IMG/VR virus record: IMGVR_UViG_3300025133_000157
Location: 1 to 51,131 of that record
Strand: one strand, 5' to 3'
Origin: a virus
DNA length: 51,131 bases
A program made the translations under genes and the position numbers. The notes under the pieces were generated by a model. The model made no database searches, was not told where the DNA came from, and worked only from the letters and a program-made list of their open reading frames with translations. Numbering within the stretch: the first letter of the stretch is position 1; each line of letters opens with the position of its first letter. Positions 9,502-17,497 of the stretch are shown piece after piece.

Positions 9502-10569
9502 TTAATATCCCGTTTCAATATCTTTTCTGGTTAGTGAGACAATTTCTTTAAATCTCAAGTTCAAATTTGTTTGTACAGCGAAACCATCGTTGAATTGTGA
9601 GAGTCCATCGGATGATTCATATACAACTTCAACGCTTTCTAGAACGCATTTTTTAGTTTTAAATGGTATTTTCTTCCCTTCCTCGTCCATTGGATTATTA
9701 AGTCTGATAATAAAGACATCGGGAAATTTCCAAAATGCGTTAGTTGTATCCTGTGTCAAGGGTTCTGGGTGTGAATATTTTTTAAACATCAATACCATTC
9801 TTTGTATTGTCTCACTCTCTTTTTCGTTTCGTGGTAAAAATGAGAAAGAGAAATCAAATGTTCTGAATTCAGGTCTCGAAAATAGTATTTCCAAATTCGG
9901 ATTTCTGGCGAGACCAAATTGTCCAAAAATCTTCGAACTTGTTTGATTGTCAATAACTTTTTTCGCTAATCCTTGTCCCGCTGCAGTTGCGAACGCATCA
10001 GCAGCGGAAGCATTATTACCCTTCATTTCTGATATTATTTTAGATACAATACCATGCTCTGTCTCATTATAACTCATATTGTACGACGTTTTTAATGATC
10101 CCTGCGGTACGTAAACTTGAATAGTTTTATTATAATCGATACCTTCAGTTGTCTCATCTTTCGACGCTTCTATAATATCGCTAAATGATGCTTGTTGTCC
10201 TTTTGGTTTTGACGCTATCGCTTTCCTGATATTATCACCCACAGCAGCACGTTCAAGTATTTTAAATTCTAATGTTGAGGATTGGGTTGGCATTACATGT
10301 GGATATATCAATGTTTCTGGTGTAGTATCCGCTTCATATTTTTTAAATGCTATTCCCGGATTATTGAAAGATAGACCGAGTATATTGTTAAATGCTTTGT
10401 TCAAAAGTTGATCCTTTTTACTGGCTATTAATGATCTTGGATCTTTGAACGCATCTAGTTTGTCTTCTAATTTATCAAACTTCCCCTTGACTGCATTGAA
10501 TTTGGAGTCGACTTTTCCTTGTATTTTGTTGATCTTCCCGATCATCTTTCCAATATTGATTTTTCCCAT
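9502..10569 (-). CDS. 48: Baseplate tail-tube cap protein gp48-like
   Basis: This is the first gene of the minus-strand operon. The C-terminal half carries the pattern of gp48/gp54-type proteins: FDFSFSFLPRNEKESETIQR, MVLMFKKYSHPE, FWKFPDVFIIRL and a final strand region LNLRFKEIVSL. From the ATG at 10569 the product has 355 aa, close to T4 gp48 (364 aa). A longer ORF starts at 10623, but it would include the divergent late promoter at 10578-10585, so I prefer the internal start. gp54 is the alternative identity. Confidence 0.75.
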   Translation of the reverse strand: MGKINIGKMIGKINKIQGKVDSKFNAVKGKFDKLEDKLDAFKDPRSLIASKKDQLLNKAFNNILGLSFNNPGIAFKKYEADTTPETLIYPHVMPTQSSTLEFKILERAAVGDNIRKAIASKPKGQQASFSDIIEASKDETTEGIDYNKTIQVYVPQGSLKTSYNMSYNETEHGIVSKIISEMKGNNASAADAFATAAGQGLAKKVIDNQTSSKIFGQFGLARNPNLEILFSRPEFRTFDFSFSFLPRNEKESETIQRMVLMFKKYSHPEPLTQDTTNAFWKFPDVFIIRLNNPMDEEGKKIPFKTKKCVLESVEVVYESSDGLSQFNDGFAVQTNLNLRFKEIVSLTRKDIETGY

Positions 10570-10571
10570 AG

Positions 10572-10579
10572 TATAACTA
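10572..10579 (+). promoter_or_regulatory. Late promoter variant (TATAACTA) for gp4
   Basis: TATAACTA, one base from the T4 late core, lies 5 nt before the gp4 ATG. The expected start of transcription is the A of that ATG. It overlaps the opposite-strand TATAAATA, forming a compact divergent promoter. Confidence 0.4.
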
Positions 10580-10585
10580 TTTATA
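10578..10585 (-). promoter_or_regulatory. T4-type late promoter for the baseplate operon
   Basis: The reverse complement is TATAAATA. It is 8 nt from the chosen gp48 ATG, giving a leader of about 3 nt. It overlaps the gp4 start codon on the other strand. Confidence 0.65.
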
Positions 10586-11043
10586 TGTCTTACAAAGGAA
10601 AATACACTCCTAAAAACCCTCAAAAATACAAGGGTTCGGTGTCAAAAATAGTTTACCGTTCATTATGGGAACGAAAGTTTATGCGTTATTGTGATGCTCA
10701 CCCTGGAATCATAGAATGGTCGTCGGAGGAAATAGCGATACCGTACTACTCTCCTGTTGATAGAAAAATGCACAGGTACTTTCCAGACTTTTTAATAACA
10801 ATGAAAAGTAATGGTGGTAATTTTAAAACATTGATGATAGAAGTAAAACCTGCTGCTCAAACGAAAGTCCTGGGTGCTAATCATTATTTGCAAGAAACAC
10901 ACTGGAAAAAGAAACGAAGAAAATTAAAAGAGTTCTTGACATTTAAGACAAACCATGCTAAATGGGAAGCGGCGAAGGTATTTTGTGAACGATACGGGTG
11001 GGAATTTAAGATACTGACTGAGAAGGAGTTGAAAATAAAATGA
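10585..11043 (+). CDS. 4: Head completion protein gp4
   Basis: The product has 152 aa (T4 gp4, 150 aa) and matches it along its length: MSYKGKYTPKNPQKYKG, IVYRSLWERKF, IIEWSSEEIAIPYY and a C-terminal YGWEFKILTE. The RYFPDFLI ... MIEVKP segment has the D and ExK spacing of PD-(D/E)XK nuclease folds. gp4 completes filled heads before tail joining. An ORF start exists at 10519, but homology begins at 10585. The stop overlaps the next start by four bases. Confidence 0.9.
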   Translation: MSYKGKYTPKNPQKYKGSVSKIVYRSLWERKFMRYCDAHPGIIEWSSEEIAIPYYSPVDRKMHRYFPDFLITMKSNGGNFKTLMIEVKPAAQTKVLGANHYLQETHWKKKRRKLKEFLTFKTNHAKWEAAKVFCERYGWEFKILTEKELKIK

Positions 11044-11645
11044 GTTCATTCAAACAAATATTGAAACTAGCCCGATTGAATGAATCCTTTGAAAAATTAA
11101 AAGAGGATAGCGCTAAATGGGCAGAAAGTCGTATGCGTCACGCATCACAAAAAGTCGTTAGAACCGGCAAAATTAGTATTTTTAAAGAGAGAGCTTTACC
11201 TGGTCGGATATACCAATTTGCATATGACGCAAAACATAAAAAAACATTACCATATTTTGACTCTTTTCCGTATGTACTAGTATTAGAAAGTAAAGGTGAT
11301 AGTTTTTTGGGTTTGAATCTTCATTATCTCCCAATATGGTATCGAGCAATATTATTCGATAGATTGAAGGTTCTAGCGCGCCACCCGGATGGACAACCGA
11401 GTGAAACATCAAAATTTTTAATTCGATATGATCTAATAAAAAGTGTCAGAAAATACCGATACCACAAACCAGCGCTCAAAAAATATTTGTATACTCAACT
11501 TCGCAGTCCTTTATTTCATATCCCAGGTAATTATTGGAATATAGCATTATTCCTTCCAACATACGATTTTATGGCAAATGGGTCGCAGATAAGAACAAAA
11601 AGAGTACATTTTGACAGTAGACGCACTATAAATAAAGGTCTATGA
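11040..11645 (+). CDS. Conserved T4-like protein next to gp4 (201 aa)
   Basis: The central part (PGRIYQFAYDAKHKKTLPYF, then FPYVLVLE and FLGLNLHYLP) is a pattern I associate with an unnamed conserved protein of marine T4-like phages. It overlaps gp4 by ATGA, so it is co-translated with a head gene and may be a head or neck factor. DNA end protector gp2, which neighbours gp4 in T4, is a possible identity but not one I can support from the sequence. Basic and aromatic residues are frequent. Confidence 0.8.
   Translation: MSSFKQILKLARLNESFEKLKEDSAKWAESRMRHASQKVVRTGKISIFKERALPGRIYQFAYDAKHKKTLPYFDSFPYVLVLESKGDSFLGLNLHYLPIWYRAILFDRLKVLARHPDGQPSETSKFLIRYDLIKSVRKYRYHKPALKKYLYTQLRSPLFHIPGNYWNIALFLPTYDFMANGSQIRTKRVHFDSRRTINKGL
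11627..11634 (+). promoter_or_regulatory. T4-type late promoter before the gp54-like gene
   Basis: Exact TATAAATA, 7 nt before the ATG at 11642. The gap also contains AAGG, which is either a very close ribosome site or irrelevant if the transcript begins about 2 nt before the ATG. Confidence 0.65.
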
Positions 11646-12283
11646 TATCTTTAGAAAAATTCAAATCGGATATAGGAAGTCGATCAACTACAAAATCGTC
11701 AAGATTCATTGTAGAAATTTTCCCACCCAGTATACTATCGGAGATTGACACTTCACAGTTAACCTTTAGATGTGATTCTTCCGAATTACCGGGCAGAAGT
11801 ATTACTTCGACTGAACATAGGACTGTTGGGCCCGCTCGCAAGCGACCAAATCAGTCTGGTTATGCTGATTTGAATATCACTCTGATTTGTTCGGCGTCGT
11901 TCCAAGAGAAAAAATTCTTCGATCAATGGCAAAATCAAATACAATCCACTGAAGATTTTAAATTTGGATACTACGATGAGTATATATCTACGCTCCATGT
12001 GACACAATTAAATGATGAATTGCAACCAATATACAAAATAGAAGTGTTAGAATGCTGGCCCATGGTGGTTGCTCCAATGCCATTAAATTGGGAAACGACG
12101 AACGACTTACAGAAGGTTCAAATAACATTTGCATACCGAAAATGGGATGAAATGGAAACCACTCTTTTTGGAGTATCCGCTCCTGGTGAGAAATTTAAGG
12201 AAGAGATTAATAAGCGTGTCAGCAGTTCCCTAAGTCGCATAACTTCCTCAAAAATTAATATAAATAAGTTCATTAAATTATAA
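11642..12283 (+). CDS. Tail-tube-fold protein, probably tube initiator gp54-like
   Basis: The 213 aa product contains FRCDSSELPGRSITSTEHRT, ADLNITLICSASF and FFDQWQNQI, the pattern of the tube-protein fold shared by gp19, gp48 and gp54. At 213 aa it is longer than gp19 (163 aa) and shorter than T4 gp54 (320 aa). The position in the hub and tape-measure block favours a tube initiator or baseplate-tube adaptor over the main tube protein. It has its own late promoter. Confidence 0.65.
   Translation: MISLEKFKSDIGSRSTTKSSRFIVEIFPPSILSEIDTSQLTFRCDSSELPGRSITSTEHRTVGPARKRPNQSGYADLNITLICSASFQEKKFFDQWQNQIQSTEDFKFGYYDEYISTLHVTQLNDELQPIYKIEVLECWPMVVAPMPLNWETTNDLQKVQITFAYRKWDEMETTLFGVSAPGEKFKEEINKRVSSSLSRITSSKININKFIKL
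12259..12266 (+). promoter_or_regulatory. T4-type late promoter for gp26
   Basis: Exact TATAAATA inside the end of the preceding gene, 31 nt before the gp26 ATG. The leader of about 26 nt contains the SD AAGGTGAT. Confidence 0.55.
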
Positions 12284-12297
12284 AAAGGTGATATATT

Positions 12298-13029
12298 ATG
12301 GCAACAACCCTACCAAAATTGTCGGTACCAACGTATACTGACTATCTTATTTCTACCGGAAAAGAGTTCAAATATAGAACATTCCTAGTCGGCGAAGAAT
12401 CCAAACTGCTTCTGTTGAAAGAGGGAGCGGAAGAATCCGAAATGTATAATACCATCCAAGAATTGGTTGAAGCATGTACATTCGGGGAATTGGACGTAAC
12501 CAAATTACCAACATACGACATTGAGCATATTTTTGTTCTATTAAGGAAAAAATCTGTTGGTGAAGTTGTGGATCTCGTTGTTAATCACGGTGAGGATGCC
12601 GAATGTAAACATAAGCAAGAAGTTTCGCTGAATTTGAATGATATCGTAGTTGAAAACAAACCCGATGAGTCAAAATCAAAAATATTACTTGATAAGAATA
12701 AGGGTATCGGTATAAAATTGAGACACCCAAATTATGGCGATCTCGCAAATTTTGGAACTATGAACAACCAGTTTGAATTCCTCATGAAGATTATAGTGCT
12801 CTGCACCGAATATATCTATCAGGGTGACCAAGTATTCCATTTAAAGGATTTCACGGACGCTGAAGTAAATGAATTCTTTGCTGGATGTTCAAGCGCTCAA
12901 CAACTGACAGAAGTTGGTAAATTCTTTGAAAACTCACCAAAATTAGTATATAACCTGAAGTGGAAATGTGAAAAATGTAAAAAAGAAGATGAAGTTCGCT
13001 TGGAGGGACTCAAGAATTTTTTATTGTAA
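12298..13029 (+). CDS. 26: Baseplate hub / tail assembly protein gp26
   Basis: Homolog of T4 gp26 (208 aa; 243 aa here). The N-terminus TLPKLSVPTYTDYLISTGKE and FKYRTFLVGEE, and the C-terminal KWKCEKC and RLEGLKNFL, are the family landmarks, with a CxxC pair near the end. It precedes the tape measure, like the tail assembly chaperones of other phages. The last codons read TTT TTA TTG TAA, and the TTTTTTA run lets ribosomes slip into the -1 frame and add 62 residues. Confidence 0.85.
   Translation: MATTLPKLSVPTYTDYLISTGKEFKYRTFLVGEESKLLLLKEGAEESEMYNTIQELVEACTFGELDVTKLPTYDIEHIFVLLRKKSVGEVVDLVVNHGEDAECKHKQEVSLNLNDIVVENKPDESKSKILLDKNKGIGIKLRHPNYGDLANFGTMNNQFEFLMKIIVLCTEYIYQGDQVFHLKDFTDAEVNEFFAGCSSAQQLTEVGKFFENSPKLVYNLKWKCEKCKKEDEVRLEGLKNFLL
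13017..13023 (+). other. Probable -1 ribosomal frameshift site (T TTT TTA)
   Basis: The heptamer T TTT TTA is in the correct register for -1 slippage, two codons before the gp26 stop. The -1 frame is open from 13023 to 13211 and encodes a gp51-like tail. A weak stem (13042-13046 with 13054-13058) lies 18 nt downstream, farther than usual for a stimulator. Confidence 0.7.
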
Positions 13030-13211
13030 CGCTGTCTCATGATAGTATAGAAAACTATTATAGACTGAATTTTTCAATTGTTCATCATACAAATGATTTT
13101 TCACTGACGGAACTGGAGAACATGATGCCATACGAAAGAGAAATTTACGTCAGTTTGCTTGAGACGGCGATACAAAAAGAGAACGAAGAGCGTGCTAAAA
13201 ATAAGTCATAA
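13023..13211 (+). CDS. gp51-like extension reached by -1 frameshift from gp26
   Basis: The -1 frame after the slippery site encodes 62 residues, including LSHDSIENYYRLNFSIVHH, FSLTELENMMPYEREIYVSL and a charged helix ending NEERAKNKS. This pattern belongs to the gp51-like baseplate hub assembly proteins of T4-like phages. There is no ATG before the internal MM, so the N-terminal part can only be made by frameshift or by an unusual start. The fusion would have about 304 aa, arranged like the lambda G-GT tail chaperones just before the tape measure. Confidence 0.75.
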   Translation: MVTLSHDSIENYYRLNFSIVHHTNDFSLTELENMMPYEREIYVSLLETAIQKENEERAKNKS

Positions 13212-13214
13212 ATA
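13207..13214 (+). promoter_or_regulatory. Late promoter variant (CATAAATA) before the tape measure
   Basis: CATAAATA lies 6 nt before the ATG at 13221. The predicted transcript begins about 1 nt before the start codon, and there is no SD in the gap. Confidence 0.45.
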
Positions 13215-13220
13215 AGACAT

Positions 13221-15830
13221 ATGGCACAAAATCTACCCCAATTATCAAATATTCCCGCATCCAAAAAGGATTTAGAGGAAGTTTTACTTGAAATTGCTGA
13301 TCTCATTGTATCGGGATTCAAGACTAATATAAAATCATTCATTAAACCCCTGACAAAATTGGGTGCTGATTTGTCGACTAATATCGAATCTGTAACAAAC
13401 AATCTTTCTTCCAATCTAGAATCGATAATCGATCCAATCGCTGAATCGTTATATAGCATATTATCTGAATTGGGTGCATCTTTACATATTATAGCAAATA
13501 CTCTGTCTGTTATAGGTACTACAATTTGGGATTTTCATAAATCTATGTTTGTTCTTTTGAATAATATATTAAATTTAATGTCCGATTTAATAGGAACTCC
13601 GTCAGATGATACCCAAGACCGGAGTGTCAAATTGATAGAGTATCACCCAACAAATGATAGTTCACCTGTTGATTCGGACACTCAAAGAGAAGATTCTATT
13701 AGAGAACAAAAAACTGAGAAAAGCAGAAAAGACAATGATAAAATAGAGAAAAAAGAGAATGATACTCTAGATGAAATAAAGGAAAATACCAAACCGAAAG
13801 TTGAAAAGAAAAAGGATGATGATGAATTGGGTTTTGGTGTTTTATTCCTCGCTGCAGCGGGACTGGGAATATTATTTGGAACATTGGCTGGTATAATATC
13901 AGCGGTTGTTTGGAGAATTTCGACATTTTTAAAAATTATGAAAGACCTCACAATAACCCTACCCAAAACAATATTAAAAATGTTGGGTTTTGATATTAAG
14001 GATGTTTCCAAATCATTCACAGGAAAATTAGCATCAGCAGCATCTGAATTCGCCGGAAAAATTAAGGATAAGATGAAAATACTGAAAGGGAAAATATTAT
14101 CAGCATTGGAATACCTGTCGAATAAATTTACAAAACTAAAAAAGATTATCATGCCAATCTTTCAAAATTTTGGTAATAAATTTAAGTCCATTGGTGATTT
14201 GTTTGGTGATTTAGGAAAAGATTTATCCCTAATAAAATCATTTCTTCCAAAAATGCCCGGCGGCGGACTTACAAAAATGTTCTCACCCATTACAAAATTT
14301 TTCAATGTATTTAAGTGGTTTTTTAAAATTTTTAAAGGTATATTCCGTACAATCTTGGGACCGATAGGAATAGTGGTAGACTTACTGACTTCAATCCCAC
14401 GCATAATAAAGTCATTTTCCGATGGTGGAATAATAGAAGGATTGAAAACTACTGTAGAAGAGTTTTTTAGAGCATTTATCGGTGATATTGGGAACCTTAT
14501 AAAAAGTGTTGTATCATGGATCGCAGAAAAACTTGGTTTCACCGAATTTTCAAAAATGTTGGATGGATTTGATTTTAATGAAGCTTTCAGTGGTATTTTA
14601 GATGGAATTGAAAATATGATCGGCGGCGTTGTCGATTGGGTAAAAGAAAAATTCGATTCATTCATGAAGCGATGGGAAGAGGATGGTATACTTTCCGCTA
14701 TAGTTGGAACTTACTTTGAGATACTTAAGGATGAATTGAATTTCTTGGGTGCTATATTCGATTCAATAGTAAAAACCGTAACCGGTTTCGTTTCAAGTAT
14801 TTTTGGTGGAGCGGAGGGTGCAGAGGAAACTAAATCGGAGGGTGCAGAGGAAACTAAATCAGAAGATGGCATCTTCTCCAAGATTTCAAATGGTTTCAAG
14901 TCTGTCATGGACGCATTAAAACCGATCGGTGAATCTATATCAACAGTTTTAGATCCATTAATAAACTATTTGAATGGATTTATAGAGGGAGTCCCAGCAC
15001 TCAAGGATATAAAAACTAAAGTTATGGGTATGTTTGATGCTTTCGTTGATACCATAAAATATGTCATAGATAAAATAACGACGTTAGTGAAAATGATGAA
15101 TCCATTAACATTGGCGGGAAAAGCTGTCAGCGCTGTATCAAATATATGGGGGGGTGCTAAGAGTTTTTTTGGTATGGGTGGTGACGAAAGACAATCAAGT
15201 ATCGAAAAGGCGAGCGAATTAAAACAAAATACAAAATCATCTCAAACTAACAACACATTAGAAAAATCATCTCAAACTAACAACACATTAGAAAAATCAT
15301 CTCAAACTAACAACACATCAGAAAAATCATCTCAAACTAACAACACATCAGAAAGAGTTTCCATAGCTGATAGGGGTTTTAATTCTGTTACAAATAACGA
15401 TGAAAAAACATCTCAAACTAACAACACATCAGAAAGAAAAAATGAAAAAGTTAGCGCTCTAGTATCAGAAACAGTCAGATTGCAAATGGAAAGAGATAGA
15501 ATTGCATCACAAACAAGCGGAAAAATAGAATATAAAAATATGACTGTGGGTGATTATCTAAAATACATAGAACCAAACCAAGAGGAAAAAGATCGTTTCT
15601 TACAACAACAAAAACAAATAAAACCCATTCAAAAGAATAGAGGATCAGGAGTAGTTTCCAATTTAGAAGATAAATTTCAGTTGGATGGACTTACAGGTTC
15701 TCAGGCTCCATCAACTATTATAAATAACGTCACAAATGTCAATTCACCAAGCAATACGAACACGAATATAGTACATTCACCGAATGATTCGAATATACTT
15801 GGTTCACATGACAGGACAAGTGCGAGGTAA
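13221..15830 (+). CDS. Tail tape measure protein candidate (gp29 position, 869 aa)
   Basis: The protein follows the gp26/gp51 assembly pair, as a tape measure should. It is long, mostly helical, with a charged coiled-coil-like region near residues 150-200 (many Lys, Glu, Asp), a strongly hydrophobic segment at about 205-230 (FGVLFLAAAGLGILFGTLAG) and repeated amphipathic stretches with GVVDWVKEKFD-type motifs. The C-terminal quarter has SQTNNT repeats. T4 gp29 is shorter (590 aa). Another large internal tail or head protein is possible, but position and composition fit a tape measure best. Confidence 0.65.
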   Translation: MAQNLPQLSNIPASKKDLEEVLLEIADLIVSGFKTNIKSFIKPLTKLGADLSTNIESVTNNLSSNLESIIDPIAESLYSILSELGASLHIIANTLSVIGTTIWDFHKSMFVLLNNILNLMSDLIGTPSDDTQDRSVKLIEYHPTNDSSPVDSDTQREDSIREQKTEKSRKDNDKIEKKENDTLDEIKENTKPKVEKKKDDDELGFGVLFLAAAGLGILFGTLAGIISAVVWRISTFLKIMKDLTITLPKTILKMLGFDIKDVSKSFTGKLASAASEFAGKIKDKMKILKGKILSALEYLSNKFTKLKKIIMPIFQNFGNKFKSIGDLFGDLGKDLSLIKSFLPKMPGGGLTKMFSPITKFFNVFKWFFKIFKGIFRTILGPIGIVVDLLTSIPRIIKSFSDGGIIEGLKTTVEEFFRAFIGDIGNLIKSVVSWIAEKLGFTEFSKMLDGFDFNEAFSGILDGIENMIGGVVDWVKEKFDSFMKRWEEDGILSAIVGTYFEILKDELNFLGAIFDSIVKTVTGFVSSIFGGAEGAEETKSEGAEETKSEDGIFSKISNGFKSVMDALKPIGESISTVLDPLINYLNGFIEGVPALKDIKTKVMGMFDAFVDTIKYVIDKITTLVKMMNPLTLAGKAVSAVSNIWGGAKSFFGMGGDERQSSIEKASELKQNTKSSQTNNTLEKSSQTNNTLEKSSQTNNTSEKSSQTNNTSERVSIADRGFNSVTNNDEKTSQTNNTSERKNEKVSALVSETVRLQMERDRIASQTSGKIEYKNMTVGDYLKYIEPNQEEKDRFLQQQKQIKPIQKNRGSGVVSNLEDKFQLDGLTGSQAPSTIINNVTNVNSPSNTNTNIVHSPNDSNILGSHDRTSAR
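14813..14860 (+). repeat. Two tandem 24-nt units in the tape measure gene
   Basis: Units at 14813-14836 and 14837-14860 are almost identical and encode EGAEETKS twice. The repeat is in frame and lies in a linker between hydrophobic helices. Confidence 0.85.
15241..15436 (+). repeat. 30-nt repeats encoding SQTNNT[L/S]E
   Basis: Four contiguous 30-nt units begin at 15241, 15271, 15301 and 15331. A fifth partial unit lies at 15412-15436. Each encodes KSSQTNNTLE or the SE variant. Units 1-2 and 3-4 share the same T/C difference, suggesting pairwise expansion. Confidence 0.95.
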
Positions 15831-15832
15831 TA

Positions 15833-16174
15833 ATGGCAACAACAAAAACAATATTAAAAAATGTGGATAAATTATTAGTAGTATCACTAGTTGGTGATAC
15901 AGGAAGCGGAACAGTTGAACTTACAGATGGAACTCTAAATGCGGTTACTCCGGATGGATACTATATAAAAAGAGTTTGGGTTACACAGGATGATACTGGT
16001 GTCGTCGCTGTTACTAGAAACTCTATTGATATTTTGTATCTTTGTGGAAATACTGATGTCAACTTCGGCGACTTCGGAATCAAGATGGAACCCCTCGATA
16101 CGTTCCCAGTTGTCCTCACTCAAACCGGCGGAAAATTCTCAGTGGTGATCAAGTTAGAAAAAGTTTTCGCATAA
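15833..16174 (+). CDS. Unknown small late protein (113 aa)
   Basis: No family is recognised. It is a beta-rich sequence with GDTGSGTVELTDGTL and a hydrophobic, soluble-looking C-terminal half. It starts 2 nt after the tape measure stop with GAGGT as SD, so it is co-expressed with that late gene and is probably a virion or decoration-type component. That role is inference from position. Confidence 0.75.
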   Translation: MATTKTILKNVDKLLVVSLVGDTGSGTVELTDGTLNAVTPDGYYIKRVWVTQDDTGVVAVTRNSIDILYLCGNTDVNFGDFGIKMEPLDTFPVVLTQTGGKFSVVIKLEKVFA

Positions 16175-16177
16175 GGG

Positions 16178-16206
16178 TTGACTAAACGTCAAGTAAGTGT
16201 TATTAT
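16178..16206 (+). promoter_or_regulatory. Sigma70-like promoter with ATG at the predicted +1
   Basis: TTGACT, 17 nt, TATTAT, then AGTAAT and the ATG at 16213. The predicted +1 is the A of that ATG, so the mRNA would be leaderless. Confidence 0.7.
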
Positions 16207-16212
16207 AGTAAT

Positions 16213-16401
16213 ATGAGTGCTAATGAAACAGCTGGGGCGTCGTACCTCTTTGAAGTCCAGTGTCCAAGTTGCGCTCAATGGGTGACAATATGTGTTAGTG
16301 TCAGTACTTACCACACATGGAAATATCACCGTGATTGTAAATGTTGCAAATATAATATAAGATTAGAAAGATCAAAAGTTATAAAGAGTTGTCCGTCGTG
16401 A
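16213..16401 (+). CDS. Small zinc-ribbon-like protein (62 aa)
   Basis: The product has CPSC at residues 17-20 and a later HRDCKCC cluster, a pattern able to bind zinc. No specific family is recognised. Its ATG coincides with the predicted first transcribed base of the upstream promoter and no SD is present, so initiation is probably leaderless. The next gene starts at a GTG that overlaps its stop (GTGA). Confidence 0.65.
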   Translation: MSANETAGASYLFEVQCPSCAQWVTICVSVSTYHTWKYHRDCKCCKYNIRLERSKVIKSCPS

Positions 16402-16589
16402 GATGCTCCATAAATTTTGAAAGAACTGGATCGAATATAGTAGCAACTATAGTTCACACATGCAAGGAAAACCATAGTACTACTAGTACTAGAGAAAATA
16501 ACATGGCATCATTCTCAACTTTGATGGGAGAAATAATTGATGAAGATTTTGACAAGTCCTGTAAAATATGTAGCGAAAAGAATAAATGA
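16398..16589 (+). CDS. Unknown small protein with Cys pairs (63 aa)
   Basis: I set the start at GTG 16398, which overlaps the preceding stop as GTGA; a TTG at 16389 is the alternative. The end contains CKICSEKNK, and further Cys residues lie near the start (RCSINF) and middle (HTCKEN), so a metal site is possible. Function is unknown. It overlaps the following gene by about 50 nt in another frame. Confidence 0.5.
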   Translation: MRCSINFERTGSNIVATIVHTCKENHSTTSTRENNMASFSTLMGEIIDEDFDKSCKICSEKNK

Positions 16590-17211
16590 TTGTTATTGGT
16601 GGGTAAGATACCGCACAATAAACAAAATGCACGTGGTTAAAACTAGTCTCAGACCGGGTTATCACGATAAAGATGAAATCATGTTGTTTGCGTGTTTTAC
16701 CCTCTTACAATCGTATGTAGAGAACGAATTATCAGTATTCTATGATTTTAATGTAAAGATCCCAGAACCATCTAGAAATAGGAAAAAAGATGGTTTGGGA
16801 TTCTTGGAATTGCAAATTCAAAAGTACCACAGTAAATTGAAGGAACTTGAGGAATTAGACCGAGAACCGGATTTGGATGAAATGTCTCAACTGGATTCAT
16901 GGAAAAGATATGAGATTATAAAAGACCTTTATTTGTGGTGGACAGAAAAGAGACCAACAAGAGGCGATCCTGGTGATGTAACTGGTCATAATCAGATGTT
17001 CGAAGCATTATCTAAAAAATATGGTACGAAGAAAGTTATGGGAATCTATTTAAACGACGACGAAACTACGGTTAGCGCCCAGTTTGGTTATGAAATGGAA
17101 ACTCTGCGAAAACTTGGTGAAGATGCTTTATATGTTGAAGAGGAATGGAACGACGAGGACCAAGTGATGTTAGAACAACTAATTTCGGTCCGCAATTCTC
17201 TTTGGACATAA
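16540..17211 (+). CDS. Conserved phage protein of unknown function (223 aa)
   Basis: The N-terminal part (CYWWVRYRTINKMHVV, KTSLRPGYHDKDEIML, FTLLQSYVENEL) resembles a widespread uncharacterised phage protein family. The rest is acidic and helical, ending in EEEWNDEDQVMLEQL. The ATG at 16540 has GGGAG nine bases upstream and is preferred to the TTG at 16537. It is probably transcribed with the two small genes before it. Confidence 0.8.
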   Translation: MKILTSPVKYVAKRINDCYWWVRYRTINKMHVVKTSLRPGYHDKDEIMLFACFTLLQSYVENELSVFYDFNVKIPEPSRNRKKDGLGFLELQIQKYHSKLKELEELDREPDLDEMSQLDSWKRYEIIKDLYLWWTEKRPTRGDPGDVTGHNQMFEALSKKYGTKKVMGIYLNDDETTVSAQFGYEMETLRKLGEDALYVEEEWNDEDQVMLEQLISVRNSLWT

Positions 17212-17264
17212 ATATACGAAATGATTTTACGTGGAATTTTAAATAATTTTTATTCTCTCACCCA

Positions 17265-17337
17265 GCGGGTGTGGTGTTTAATGGTAGCACAAGTGATTTC
17301 CAATCATTTAGTTCCAGTTCAAGTCTGGACTCCCGCT
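17265..17337 (+). tRNA. tRNA-Gly (UCC)
   Basis: The loop TTTCCAA gives anticodon TCC at 17299-17301. D stem GTG/CAC, anticodon stem AGTGA/TCATT and T stem TCCAG/CTGGA (loop TTCAAGT) fold well. The acceptor GCGGGTG/CTCCCGC has one T-T mismatch at position 6. CCA is not encoded. It reads GGA codons. Confidence 0.85.
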
Positions 17338-17401
17338 CTCTCAAATTCATATACTAGCGTCCTTTCGGCGCATACTCAACAAAATTTATCCTAATTAGGG
17401 G

Positions 17402-17430
17402 TTGACAAACTGCCCCAAAAGCGTTAATAT
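17402..17430 (+). promoter_or_regulatory. Sigma70-like promoter for the tRNA cluster
   Basis: TTGACA, 17 nt, TAATAT, followed by TAGTAGTATAG as in the other early promoters of this phage. It lies about 70 nt before tRNA-Ala. Confidence 0.65.
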
Positions 17431-17497
17431 TAGTAGTATAGAAATAAAAATAAAAATGTATAAATTTGACAGAAGGAGGTTGAATGCCAATAAAATC

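Noticed and set aside
11040-11645. Assignment of the 201 aa protein as DNA end protector gp2
   Set aside because: Only closeness to gp4 supports it; I could not match sequence motifs of gp2.
13042-13058. Stem ATAGT/ACTAT as frameshift stimulator
   Set aside because: It is short, AT-rich and 18 nt from the heptamer, while stimulators usually start 5-9 nt away.
13682-14665. Long minus-strand ORFs opposite the tape measure
   Set aside because: They mirror the repetitive, A-rich coding strand, are rich in Phe, Ser and Ile, and have no ribosome site or promoter.
14813-15436. Repeats considered as a CRISPR array
   Set aside because: The repeats are contiguous, in frame and without unique spacers.
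17207-17394. CATAAATA followed after 6 nt by an ATG opening a 57-codon ORF over tRNA-Gly
   Set aside because: The ORF runs through the complete tRNA-Gly gene and its translation has no protein-like pattern. The motif may still serve as a late promoter for the tRNA.
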